Below are positions 10,288 through 18,468 of a stretch of DNA of 64,000 nucleotides, in pieces. Below the pieces are notes generated by a model. That model did not search any database. It was given only the letters and a program-made list of their open reading frames with translations, and was not told the DNA's origin. The first letter of the stretch is position 1. Each line of letters begins with the position of its first letter. The stretch covers positions 992,001-1,056,000 of the forward strand of contig JADJIS010000003.1 in assembly GCA_016706865.1 (NCBI GenBank), written 5' to 3'. Position numbers and translations under genes: made by a program. This stretch comes from Bacteroidota bacterium (lineage in GTDB: Bacteria > Bacteroidota > Bacteroidia > Chitinophagales > BACL12).

Positions 10288-10677
10288 TTACTCGTTAACC
10301 ATGGTAAGTGTTGAACGGTATCTCTCACTAAGTTTTACGAAATAATCGTTATACTTATTTACGTCCCAACCACGTGGTTCCATCAGCTCAAGTGCAATAT
10401 GCACAGTGGCAGTTTTATTTTCATAATCCAGGGTGTACGAAACGATATTATCGTGAATTATACGGAAAAATCGTTCCGTAGCAGCTTGATCTTTGAACGA
10501 TATCGGACTGATATCAAATACATAATCAGCAACCAAAGGGGTTGAAACATCGAGTAAAACAATAAGATTTGAATTGATCGTGGCCTTTCCTTTTTCGGGT
10601 GTTTGAGCTGTAACCAGCGTAGCAGTAGCGAAAACAAGGAGGAGGGACAGTGTAAGCTTTTGTACAATTTGCTTCAT
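10288..10677 (-). CDS. Small exported protein, paralogue of the protein at 53706-54110
   Basis: This is a small exported protein of about 129 residues with no family name I recognise. I chose the ATG at 10677, which starts a clean signal peptide (MKQIVQKLTLSLLLVFATATLVTAQ); an in-frame ATG at 10683 is equally usable, and the frame stays open back to 10737. The mature part, 'DYVFDISPISFKDQAATERFFRI', then 'VSYTLDYENKTATVHI' and 'GWDVNKYNDYFVKLSERY', lines up with the exported protein at 53706-54110 ('YEVDALK..SAADRERYFSG', 'VSYRLDKENDKLYLVL', 'KWTAAEINDHLAKHAQKW'). It is the first gene ahead of the T9SS triplet on the same strand, so it may be co-expressed with those surface proteins. Confidence 0.7.
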   Translation of the reverse strand: MKQIVQKLTLSLLLVFATATLVTAQTPEKGKATINSNLIVLLDVSTPLVADYVFDISPISFKDQAATERFFRIIHDNIVSYTLDYENKTATVHIALELMEPRGWDVNKYNDYFVKLSERYRSTLTMVNE

Positions 10678-10840
10678 AAGCATGTTTCGTTTAAAGTTAA
10701 CAGAAATGTAAAATGCCTTATAAAGGTATGGTAACATTTATTTAGATGCAAATTTTTGAGGGTCAGTTATGAACAAAAGGCAAATTTTTACATTCCACTG
10801 ATACAATTTAGGTTTTTTTGCAGCGTTTTTTTGTTCAATT

Positions 10841-13129
10841 TTGTGTCTAAATTCCGATCTCCCATTGAAATTCAATATTTGGAAATTTGTAGCCGGTCTT
10901 AACCCAAAATACGTCTTGGTATTTTTGGTGATATTCCTACCCCTTTCGGTTTATTTCACCTTACAGTTAAAATTTTCGTACGATTATGAGGATTTTTTTC
11001 CAAAGGGAGATCCCGATCTTGATTTTTATTACACCTTCAGAGATCAGTTTGAACACGATGATAATTTTTTACTGGTTGGATTAAAACCAAAGGAAGGGAT
11101 TTTAAACACTAAATTTTTAACTTCAGTTGATTCCGCAACAAATAAAATTCAAAGATCTGATTACGCAGAAAGAGTTTATTCTATTGCTAATTTTAGATAT
11201 TTTATTAAATCACCATTTGGGTTCATCGATTATCCCGCATTACATATTTATGAGCCCGAAAAATATGCAGTTGATAGCGGACGAATAAAACTTGATGAAA
11301 GAATTTCGGGGAAACTAATTTCAGATAATTTTACCACTACAGTTATTTTTATAAAAACGGATGACACCTTGAGTCAACAAGAATCTGTTTTATTTATTGA
11401 TGATGTTAAACAAAGCCTACAGGAATCCGGAATTTCAGATTATCATTTATTAGGAAAATCAAACTTTCAGGTGGAATTAGTAAAACTTCAACGCAAAGAA
11501 TTTTTTCTTTATTCCATGCTAAGTGTATTACTTGTTGCTGTTGTTACTTATTTATTATTTCGAAAGATATGGGCTGTTTTAATTTCCATGACAACAGTAG
11601 CAATTTCACTCATAATATTTACAGGAATACTTGGATTTTCGCAGATAGAACAAAATGTAATGAGCACCTTATTTCCTATTGTAATAATTATAATTGGAAT
11701 TTCGGATGCCATTCATTTTTTGGGTAAATACATAATAGAATTACGCAAAAATAATAAACGCGAGATCGCATTATTTAAAACCTTATCGGATATCGGGTTT
11801 GCAACACTATTAACCGCTGTAACCTCTGCAATCGGGTTTTTAACAATGTTAACTTCCAACGTACCTCCTATTCGTTTTTTTGGTGTATTATCGGCGCTGG
11901 GAGTGCTTTTGGTGTATATAGTTGTATTATTTTTAATAAGTCCTCTATTAAAATTATTCACCTTAAAACAGTTAGATAAATTTGGATATGCCGGCGAAAA
12001 TAAATGGGGTGGAATTGTTGAAATTATTTATAATTCAGGTAAGAATCACACGCGTAAAATGCTTACCATAAGTGCTGTTATTTTATTGATATTTACTTAT
12101 GGAATGACCCAGATCACAACGGATATTCACCTCGAGGCAGGCATGCCAAAAAATGCAAAAATTACGGAGGATTTTCATTTTTTTGAAGAAAATTTTAATG
12201 GATTTCGACCTTTCGAAATTGCTGCGGTTGCACAAAATAATTATGTAATTTCCGATCCTGTGGTTTTGCGTGAAATTGAAAAAGTGGAAGCCTTTGTAAA
12301 ACAACAGGAAATAATAAATGGTTTGCAAAGTATAACCATGGTGTACAAAAGTTTGAATCGCGCATATAATGGTGACAACCCTGCCGAATATAAATTACCT
12401 GAAGATGAAAATATGTTTTCGATTTACGACAGAGATTTAAAAAGAGTGAAATTAAGCGAACTAAATATTTTAATTTCCGAGGATAAAAAGTATGGAAGAA
12501 TAAGTGGTTTTTTAAGTGATGCGGGAACAGATAGCATTCGGGTTGTGCAAAAAAAGATAAACGAATTTATAACACAAAATACAAACCCTGAAATTGTTGA
12601 TTTTAATATTACCGGAACGGGAATAATTTTCGATAAGAACACAGAGTATTTACGCAACAATATTATCAGCGGAGTATTACTTGCATTTCTTTGTATAGGT
12701 ATAGTAATGGCATTTATGTTCCGCAATTGGAAAATGGTGATCATTTCCATAATTCCGAATGTTATCCCGCTGGTTGTGTGTGCAGGAATAATGGGATTAC
12801 TGAAAATTGAATTAGACGCTCCCACTTCCATAATTTTTGGAATATCGTATGGAATTGCTGTGGACGATACCATACATTTTCTCTCCAAATTCAAAATTGA
12901 AAAACAAAAAGGATTTTCAACCGAGCAGGCAATTAGAAATACATTTCAGGAAACCGGAAAAGCAGTTTTCAGCATGTCGGTGATCTTATTTTTTGGTTTT
13001 ATGATATTGCTTATCTCCCCCACTGCAGCAACTTTTAATATCGGATTATTAACAGGCATTACTTTGTTTTCTGCAGTATGGCCGGATGTTTATTTATTGC
13101 CATATATGCTCAGGAAGTGGATAAAATAA
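10841..13129 (+). CDS. RND/MMPL-family membrane exporter
   Basis: This is a proton-driven inner-membrane transporter of the RND superfamily (MMPL/hydrophobe exporter branch). An N-terminal transmembrane helix ('YVLVFLVIFLPLSVYF') precedes a large extracytoplasmic loop, a bundle of about six helices, a second loop and a second bundle. Each bundle carries the same charged motif: 'IGISDAIHFLGKY' and 'GISYGIAVDDTIHFLSKF', the duplicated G-x3-D-x2-HF signature of sterol-sensing/MMPL proteins. There is no in-frame ATG before the first bundle, so translation must use TTG, at 10841 or at 10865. It lacks nearby membrane-fusion or outer-membrane partners. The substrate, perhaps lipid or hopanoid, is unknown. 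Confidence 0.85.
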   Translation: MCLNSDLPLKFNIWKFVAGLNPKYVLVFLVIFLPLSVYFTLQLKFSYDYEDFFPKGDPDLDFYYTFRDQFEHDDNFLLVGLKPKEGILNTKFLTSVDSATNKIQRSDYAERVYSIANFRYFIKSPFGFIDYPALHIYEPEKYAVDSGRIKLDERISGKLISDNFTTTVIFIKTDDTLSQQESVLFIDDVKQSLQESGISDYHLLGKSNFQVELVKLQRKEFFLYSMLSVLLVAVVTYLLFRKIWAVLISMTTVAISLIIFTGILGFSQIEQNVMSTLFPIVIIIIGISDAIHFLGKYIIELRKNNKREIALFKTLSDIGFATLLTAVTSAIGFLTMLTSNVPPIRFFGVLSALGVLLVYIVVLFLISPLLKLFTLKQLDKFGYAGENKWGGIVEIIYNSGKNHTRKMLTISAVILLIFTYGMTQITTDIHLEAGMPKNAKITEDFHFFEENFNGFRPFEIAAVAQNNYVISDPVVLREIEKVEAFVKQQEIINGLQSITMVYKSLNRAYNGDNPAEYKLPEDENMFSIYDRDLKRVKLSELNILISEDKKYGRISGFLSDAGTDSIRVVQKKINEFITQNTNPEIVDFNITGTGIIFDKNTEYLRNNIISGVLLAFLCIGIVMAFMFRNWKMVIISIIPNVIPLVVCAGIMGLLKIELDAPTSIIFGISYGIAVDDTIHFLSKFKIEKQKGFSTEQAIRNTFQETGKAVFSMSVILFFGFMILLISPTAATFNIGLLTGITLFSAVWPDVYLLPYMLRKWIK

Positions 13130-13194
13130 ACATCCTCTTGAAAAATAATTTCAGCAATAAAATATATTTCGAATGATTAACTTTGTTATTATAT

Positions 13195-14124
13195 ATGCTT
13201 AAAAAAGAACTATTCTCCTATTTCCTTATTGGAATAACAATACTACTTTTCTCCTGCAACAAGGAAGTAAAAAATTTTAATGATATTCATTTTGTTTTGG
13301 AATTTGATGAGGATCAGATAAGATTGGATAATTTAGGAAACCCATCAGTGATACCTGCGGGAAATGCAGCTCAAACACCGCTCATGAATTTAATGAGTGT
13401 TCACTATATAGAATTGAGTGAAAACGAGTTTGTTCCATTTAAAGATGGCGCTGTTTTATACACTGCTCCTCAAACTTCAGAAGGTGGTGATGAGGCCATT
13501 GATTTTGATGAATCTCAAAAGAGTGCAGCCGGAGCCGATTTTGTAAAAATTAATTTGGAAAGATTAGCTCCGGGAACTTATAAATATGTAAGGGTTTCTG
13601 TTGCATATCAGAATTACGACATTCAGTATAATATTAATGATGTTCCATTCTTTGGTGACCTTACTGGTCAAACGGGCACTGCCGCATCATTTTTGGGGTT
13701 CAATACCTATATTAGCGATCTTACCGTTAAAAATCTTACTACAACTATAAATGCAAACAAATTGCAGGGTTTCTGGGCATTTGAAAGTCTTTTTACTGAT
13801 GATCTTGAACCTTACAACGCAATTTATACCGGCCAGGCACCTGAAGGGGCTACCACAGTTGTAAATCCACTCGATGCAACTTCTCCGGTTCCGGAAGGCT
13901 CTTGTGTTATAACGGGTGCATTTGCCGAGCCTCTAATTATTGACGGATCTGAAACTTCTGAATTATTTATTTATTTATCATTTTCGATAAATAACAGTTT
14001 TGAATGGATAGATCCAAACGCCAATGGAAAATGGGATCTTGATGCAAGCGTACCTGCCAATAATGAAGCAGTGGTAGATATGGGATTACGAGGGTTATTA
14101 CCAAGTTGGGAGTGGAAGGATTAA
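13195..14124 (+). CDS. Predicted lipoprotein of unknown function
   Basis: The ATG at 13195 starts MLKKELFSYFLIGITILLFSC, a lipoprotein signal with Cys after 'LLFS'; an in-frame TTG at 13183 is less likely. The mature protein of about 290 residues is rich in beta-type sequence and acidic residues, with 'WIDPNANGKWDLD' near the C terminus, similar to Ca-binding-type Asp/Asn loops. It lies 190 bases upstream of the multicopper-oxidase-like gene in the same direction, so the two may act together at the outer membrane or in the periplasm. A TAACTTTG box at 13178-13185 matches the Bacteroidota -7 element. I do not recognise the family. Confidence 0.75.
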   Translation: MLKKELFSYFLIGITILLFSCNKEVKNFNDIHFVLEFDEDQIRLDNLGNPSVIPAGNAAQTPLMNLMSVHYIELSENEFVPFKDGAVLYTAPQTSEGGDEAIDFDESQKSAAGADFVKINLERLAPGTYKYVRVSVAYQNYDIQYNINDVPFFGDLTGQTGTAASFLGFNTYISDLTVKNLTTTINANKLQGFWAFESLFTDDLEPYNAIYTGQAPEGATTVVNPLDATSPVPEGSCVITGAFAEPLIIDGSETSELFIYLSFSINNSFEWIDPNANGKWDLDASVPANNEAVVDMGLRGLLPSWEWKD

Positions 14125-14314
14125 AAAAAAAATGAATTTCCACATGTTAAAACTTTTAACTTTCGATAAAACTATTATCTTAGCCCCGTTTTAGTGAACC
14201 AGCTGACCAAATTGCCTAATTATTTGAATTTATTTATTGTTTTCGGAGTTTCCCCGTGTGGGAACTACTGTGCACACGATTAACTAACGTTTAAAAAATT
14301 AAACCTATTCAACA

Positions 14315-15841
14315 ATGAAAAGAAGATCATTTTTAAGAAACGCACTTTTAGGCACCACAGCTGTGGCCATCACTCCCTCAGCATTTTTGGCAAGTTGCGA
14401 TCCGGGTGAACTAGATCCTAATGTTACTTTTGGAAATGTGGGGGGACTTACAGTTCCTGAACCACCCTTTGTTAATCCCATAGCTGCTTTAAACCCAACT
14501 AGCGCAATAGGAGCATCACTTGATGCCGTTAAAAATTCTGAAGTATTGATCGGAACTGTTAATCCGACCTTTTGCTTTGGATATTCTAATGGTATTTGGG
14601 GTCCAACGCTCAAAATTAGAAAAGGTGAATCTGTAAATATTGATGTTGCAAATCATATAAATGAAACTACCAACGTCCATTTTCATGGTTTAATGTTGAA
14701 TGCAGGCGAGGATGATGGTGTTGATGATGGAATTACCAACGGAGGCTCCAGAAATTACAATTTTACTGTAAACAATCGCGCAGGTTTGTATTGGTACCAT
14801 CCTCAATATGGTAAATCAGCAGGTAAACAAGTAAATATTGGTCTTGGTGGTTTGTTTGTGGTGGAAGATGATGAAGAAGATGGAATTAATTTACCATCTG
14901 GCGACAGATCGATGTTCCTTGTTTTACAGGACAAACGATTTAATGAGGATGCGAGTATGTTCTATGGTACTAGTACTGCAGAAGAAATGGTGGGTTATTT
15001 TGGTGAAACCATTATGATCAATGGCGTTACAGGTGCATTAAAGGATGATCTTTCTCAAAGATATTACCGTTTGAGAATTTGTAATGCTAGTAATGCTCGT
15101 ATTTATAATTTAGGATTGGATTCAGAAGATGTTGCTGATATGAATTTTTATATCATTGGCGGTGATGGAGGTTTATTAGAAAGTGTAGGATCTCCAACCG
15201 GTTCCATTTATCTGGCTCCGGGCGAACGCGTTGATGTGATAGTAGATTTCACTGCCGTACCTGTTGGTGGATTTGTTGAATTGGTTAGCCGTCAATTCAG
15301 TAATGCCGGAGGTTTCCAAGGTGCTTCAGGTTTTACTCTAATGCGTTTTAATATAAATACCGCATACGACGAAACTTATACAATTCCGGGTGCATTGTCA
15401 TCAATTGTTACCTTAACTGAAGGAGATGCAGCTGTTACCAGAAACTTTAATGTTTCGAATCCACAATTAACACAGGATTATGCTGCATCACATGCCGATT
15501 CTGGTGATATGCACGAAATTGAAGGAGAACCTTATGCAACCGGCGTTTCTTCCTTTAGTGTTAATTCTGGTGCTACCGAACTTTGGGAATTTGTAAATAA
15601 CGGTGATGAACCGGTTGCCATGCATGTTTATGGTGTTCAATTCCAAATAATAGAAAGAATTGGTGGTCGCGGAAACGTAAGAGTATGGGAAAAAGGTTGG
15701 AAAGACACCATTCTTGCACTACCTACAGAAACCGTTAGAATAGTAATACCATTTACAGGAGCTCCGGGTCGTTATTATTTCTGTGCAACTAATTTAGAAG
15801 CTGCAGATTCAGGAATGATCCAGGCCTTTGATATTGTTTAA
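14315..15841 (+). CDS. Multicopper-oxidase-fold Tat lipoprotein with most copper ligands missing (SufI/FtsP-like)
   Basis: The N terminus carries a twin-arginine signal (KRRSFLRNALLGTT) ending in a lipobox-like 'FLASC', so it is probably exported folded and lipid-anchored. Three cupredoxin-type domains are visible. Motif 1 'NVHFHGL' keeps both His (122, 124). Motif 2 reads 'WYHPQYG' instead of WYHPH, losing one His (Gln164). Motif 3 reads 'PVAMHVYGVQF' (His437 kept; two other His replaced). Motif 4 reads 'YYFCATNLEAADSGM': Cys490 and Met501 are kept, but the three His are gone. A complete trinuclear site cannot form, so a structural role like that of copper-free FtsP/SufI is more likely than oxidase activity. 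The family call is strong; the lack of activity is inferred. Confidence 0.9.
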   Translation: MKRRSFLRNALLGTTAVAITPSAFLASCDPGELDPNVTFGNVGGLTVPEPPFVNPIAALNPTSAIGASLDAVKNSEVLIGTVNPTFCFGYSNGIWGPTLKIRKGESVNIDVANHINETTNVHFHGLMLNAGEDDGVDDGITNGGSRNYNFTVNNRAGLYWYHPQYGKSAGKQVNIGLGGLFVVEDDEEDGINLPSGDRSMFLVLQDKRFNEDASMFYGTSTAEEMVGYFGETIMINGVTGALKDDLSQRYYRLRICNASNARIYNLGLDSEDVADMNFYIIGGDGGLLESVGSPTGSIYLAPGERVDVIVDFTAVPVGGFVELVSRQFSNAGGFQGASGFTLMRFNINTAYDETYTIPGALSSIVTLTEGDAAVTRNFNVSNPQLTQDYAASHADSGDMHEIEGEPYATGVSSFSVNSGATELWEFVNNGDEPVAMHVYGVQFQIIERIGGRGNVRVWEKGWKDTILALPTETVRIVIPFTGAPGRYYFCATNLEAADSGMIQAFDIV

Positions 15842-15863
15842 ATTTTAAGATCTATCAAATAGT

Positions 15864-15890
15864 AAAGCCCTCTTCGGAGGGCTTTTTTTA
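15864..15890 (+). terminator. Rho-independent terminator
   Basis: Stem AAGCCCTC / GAGGGCTT closed by a stable TTCG tetraloop, followed by seven T residues, 22 bases after the stop of the oxidase-like gene. Confidence 0.95.
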
Positions 15891-15994
15891 TGGCCAGAAT
15901 TTTTACAAGGAACTTACATATGTTCACAATATCAACACAACATAATTTCGTTTTACATGAAATTTGTTACCTTAGAAACTGAAAAACCTTTTTT

Positions 15995-16195
15995 ATGCTG
16001 CTAAAACCTGCTTTTCGTCCGCTAAAAAGCCTGCTCACCATCTGTCTGGTCTACTTTTTCAGCCTAACATTAAAGTCACAAAGTTCAGGTGAAGGAACAA
16101 TGACACAGTTTTATATTGTGATCATCGTTTTTGCTGTTATTGTTTTAGGTGCGGTTATATCCTTTTTTGTTTCCTCTAAAAAAAGAAAAGATTGA
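15995..16195 (+). CDS. Small membrane protein
   Basis: A 66-residue protein has a hydrophobic N-terminal segment ('LLTICLVYFFSLTL') that may be a signal or a first helix. A second helix ('FYIVIIVFAVIVLGAVISFFV') precedes a basic tail 'SSKKRKD', suggesting a cytoplasmic C terminus. Its stop codon overlaps the start of the next gene in TTGA, so the two are probably translationally coupled. There is no recognisable family, and nothing in the sequence fixes its role. Confidence 0.6.
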   Translation: MLLKPAFRPLKSLLTICLVYFFSLTLKSQSSGEGTMTQFYIVIIVFAVIVLGAVISFFVSSKKRKD

Positions 16196-17394
16196 GTTAT
16201 TTTTTGGGATGTTTTCGCGGTATTAAATCCTTGTTTAATTTTATTTTAATACTTCTGGTTACAGGTATTAATCTGCAATCAAAATGTTCGGTGAACAATG
16301 TATCCGTTGTTACAATTCCCGCTGATACTATTAAAGAAGATACATTAATTAATATTACCATTTCCTCAGTGGGAGATCTTATGTGTCACAGTACACAATA
16401 TAAATATGCAAAAGTATCTGAAGACAGTTTTAATTTTGTTCCTTGTTTTGAATATGTTCAACCCTGGTTAACAAAACCGGATCTGCTACTTGGTAATCTC
16501 GAAACAACATTTGCAGGTAATAATATTCCATATTCCGGTTATCCATATTTTAATAGTCCTGATGATTATATCACTTCACTAAAAAAAGTGGGATTCGATT
16601 TTCTTGTCACTGCTAACAATCATGCAAACGATACCGGTGAAAAAGGAATTTTAAGAACAATTAAAAAATTAGAGGAAGAAGGATTTGATCATACAGGAAC
16701 CTATACTTCACAAAAGGACAGAGATTCCATTCGTATTGCAGATGTGGAGGGAATTAAAATTGCGATATTATCTTTTACCTATTCAACAAATGGATTAATG
16801 CTAACAGAAGGAAAACCCTGGTTAGTTAATTTTTGTGATTCTGCTTTGATTCAAAAAGATATAAAAGCAAGTCGGATCGCAGGAGCAGATTTAGTTTTGG
16901 TATTTTATCATTTCGGAAATGAATATGAAAGAATGCCCAACGCTTATCAAAAAGATCTTGTAAAATATGCCATTGAATGTGGTGCGGATATTATTCTTGG
17001 AAGTCATGTACATGTTCTTCAACCACTCGATTTTTTTGTCACACAAAATGCAACTTTGGATACCGGATTTGTGATCTACTCCATGGGTAATTTCATCTCC
17101 AACCAACAGGATCAATATACGAACGAAGGTGTGATCGTGAACATACATCTTGAAAAAAATACCAGATCGAACAAGATCAAAATAGAAAAGGTGGATTACG
17201 TTCCAACATGGGTTTACAAAGGCAAGAACGAAGCCAAAATATTGCATATGGTTTTTCCTGTAATGCCCGGTGCAGAATCTGCGTTCCCGGAATTTATTAA
17301 TACCAATTATGGTCAGGATATTAAAAATGCCTATAAAAACACTACCGGCACCATGGAAAAGTACACGGATAAAGCAAAACCGGTAACACAATAA
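16192..17394 (+). CDS. CapA-family metallophosphatase-fold protein
   Basis: This protein belongs to the CapA/PgsA family (calcineurin-like fold, linked to poly-gamma-glutamate capsule synthesis in Firmicutes). Visible motifs in order are 'SVGDLMCH', 'LLGNLETTFAG', 'TANNHANDTGEKGI', 'VFYHFGNEYE', 'GADIILGSHVHVLQP' and 'YSMGNFISNQ', which together supply the metal-binding Asp, Asn and His. The N terminus is hydrophobic ('LFNFILILLVTGINL'), so it is exported or membrane-anchored. No ATG precedes the first motif; the start appears to be a TTG overlapping the stop of the upstream small membrane protein. No capB/capC partners are nearby, so the substrate is uncertain. Confidence 0.85.
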   Translation: MSYFLGCFRGIKSLFNFILILLVTGINLQSKCSVNNVSVVTIPADTIKEDTLINITISSVGDLMCHSTQYKYAKVSEDSFNFVPCFEYVQPWLTKPDLLLGNLETTFAGNNIPYSGYPYFNSPDDYITSLKKVGFDFLVTANNHANDTGEKGILRTIKKLEEEGFDHTGTYTSQKDRDSIRIADVEGIKIAILSFTYSTNGLMLTEGKPWLVNFCDSALIQKDIKASRIAGADLVLVFYHFGNEYERMPNAYQKDLVKYAIECGADIILGSHVHVLQPLDFFVTQNATLDTGFVIYSMGNFISNQQDQYTNEGVIVNIHLEKNTRSNKIKIEKVDYVPTWVYKGKNEAKILHMVFPVMPGAESAFPEFINTNYGQDIKNAYKNTTGTMEKYTDKAKPVTQ

Positions 17395-17426
17395 TTGTTT
17401 AGCACAGGATTTGTAATCTATATGTT

Positions 17427-17981
17427 ATGAAGATTCTTCTTTTTTCGATCATACTGTTTTTCTCTGCTCAAATTGGTTTTTCCCAAATTGGTAATGTGTT
17501 TAAGGGCGACGAAACCAACGACACCATTTTTTTTGTAGAGTTGGATACTTTCAGCATCACTGCGCGACCTGTGCACAATTATAATTATTCCCGTTACGAA
17601 GCTATCGTAAAAAAAGTTTATCCATATGCCGATACTGCAGTGTCCTTATTAAAGGAATTAAATGATCTTTCATTCGACAAAAAGAGAGATGAAAAAAAAT
17701 ATAAAAAAGAATTGGAAGATAAATTGCGCGATAATTTTGAAGATAAATTAAAAAATCTTTCCCGATCGCAGGGAGAAGTTTTAATTGATATTATTGAGAG
17801 AAACAGCAATGAAACCATGTATAATATTTTAAAGGAAGTAAAAAGTGGTTCCACAGCTTTTTGGTGGAATAATGCATCGAAAATATATGGATATGATCTG
17901 AAGGAAGGGTATCATGCGGAGAATAATCCGACGTTGGAAAACATTATCGCGGATTATGAAGCGAAGTATAAAAAGAAGTAG
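17427..17981 (+). CDS. DUF4294 family exported protein
   Basis: This 184-residue protein has a signal peptide (MKILLFSIILFFSAQIGFSQ). The DUF4294-type core is 'YNYSRYEAIVKKVYPYADTA', a Lys/Glu-rich helix, then 'LSRSQGEVLIDIIERNSNETMYNILKEVKSG' with 'AFWWNNASKIYGYDLKEGY'. The family is widespread in Bacteroidota and has no known function. The last 14 codons or so are part of a 112-bp unit that is repeated four more times downstream, so the gene end and the repeat are physically one element. The gene follows the CapA-like gene by 32 bases and is probably co-transcribed. Confidence 0.85.
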   Translation: MKILLFSIILFFSAQIGFSQIGNVFKGDETNDTIFFVELDTFSITARPVHNYNYSRYEAIVKKVYPYADTAVSLLKELNDLSFDKKRDEKKYKKELEDKLRDNFEDKLKNLSRSQGEVLIDIIERNSNETMYNILKEVKSGSTAFWWNNASKIYGYDLKEGYHAENNPTLENIIADYEAKYKKK

Positions 17982-18453
17982 TTTGGATCGCGGATTTTAG
18001 GGATTTAGGGATGACGCGGATTTTGGTTACATTATCACAGAATAAAGTGAAGTATAAAAAGTAGCAAGGGGATCACGGATTTTTAGGGATTTAGGGATGA
18101 CGCAGATTTTGGTTTGTAGATATTAAATCAACTTTTGAAAACATTATCACAGAATAAAGTGAAGTATAAAAAGTAGCAAGGGGATCACGGATTTTTAGGG
18201 ATTTAGGGATGACGCGGATTTTGGTTTGTAGATATTAATTCAACTTTGGAAAACATTATCACAGAATAAAGTGAAGTATAAAAAGTAGCAAGGGGATCAC
18301 GGATTTTTAGGGATTTAGGGATGACGCGGATTTTGGTTTGTAGATATCAATTGTACTTTGGAAAACATTATCGCGGATTATGAAGTGAAGTATAAAAAGA
18401 AGTAGTTTGGATCGCGGATTTTAGGGATTTAGGGATGACGCGGATTTTGGTAA
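17938..18453. repeat. Five tandem copies of a unit of about 112 bp that includes the end of the DUF4294 gene
   Basis: Units begin near 17938, 18028, 18137, 18249 and 18360. Each contains a version of 'GAAAACATTATC', then 'GAAGTATAAAAAG', then 'CGGATTTTAGGGATTTAGGG' followed by ATGACGCGGATTTTGG. The first unit overlaps the stop of the DUF4294 gene. The last unit is closer to the coding copy than the middle three, which share changes (TCACAGAATAAAG, AGCAAGGGGATCACGG). The stretch between the DUF4294 stop and 18469 holds no gene. Confidence 0.9.
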
Positions 18454-18468
18454 TGGGTGGGTATGAAT

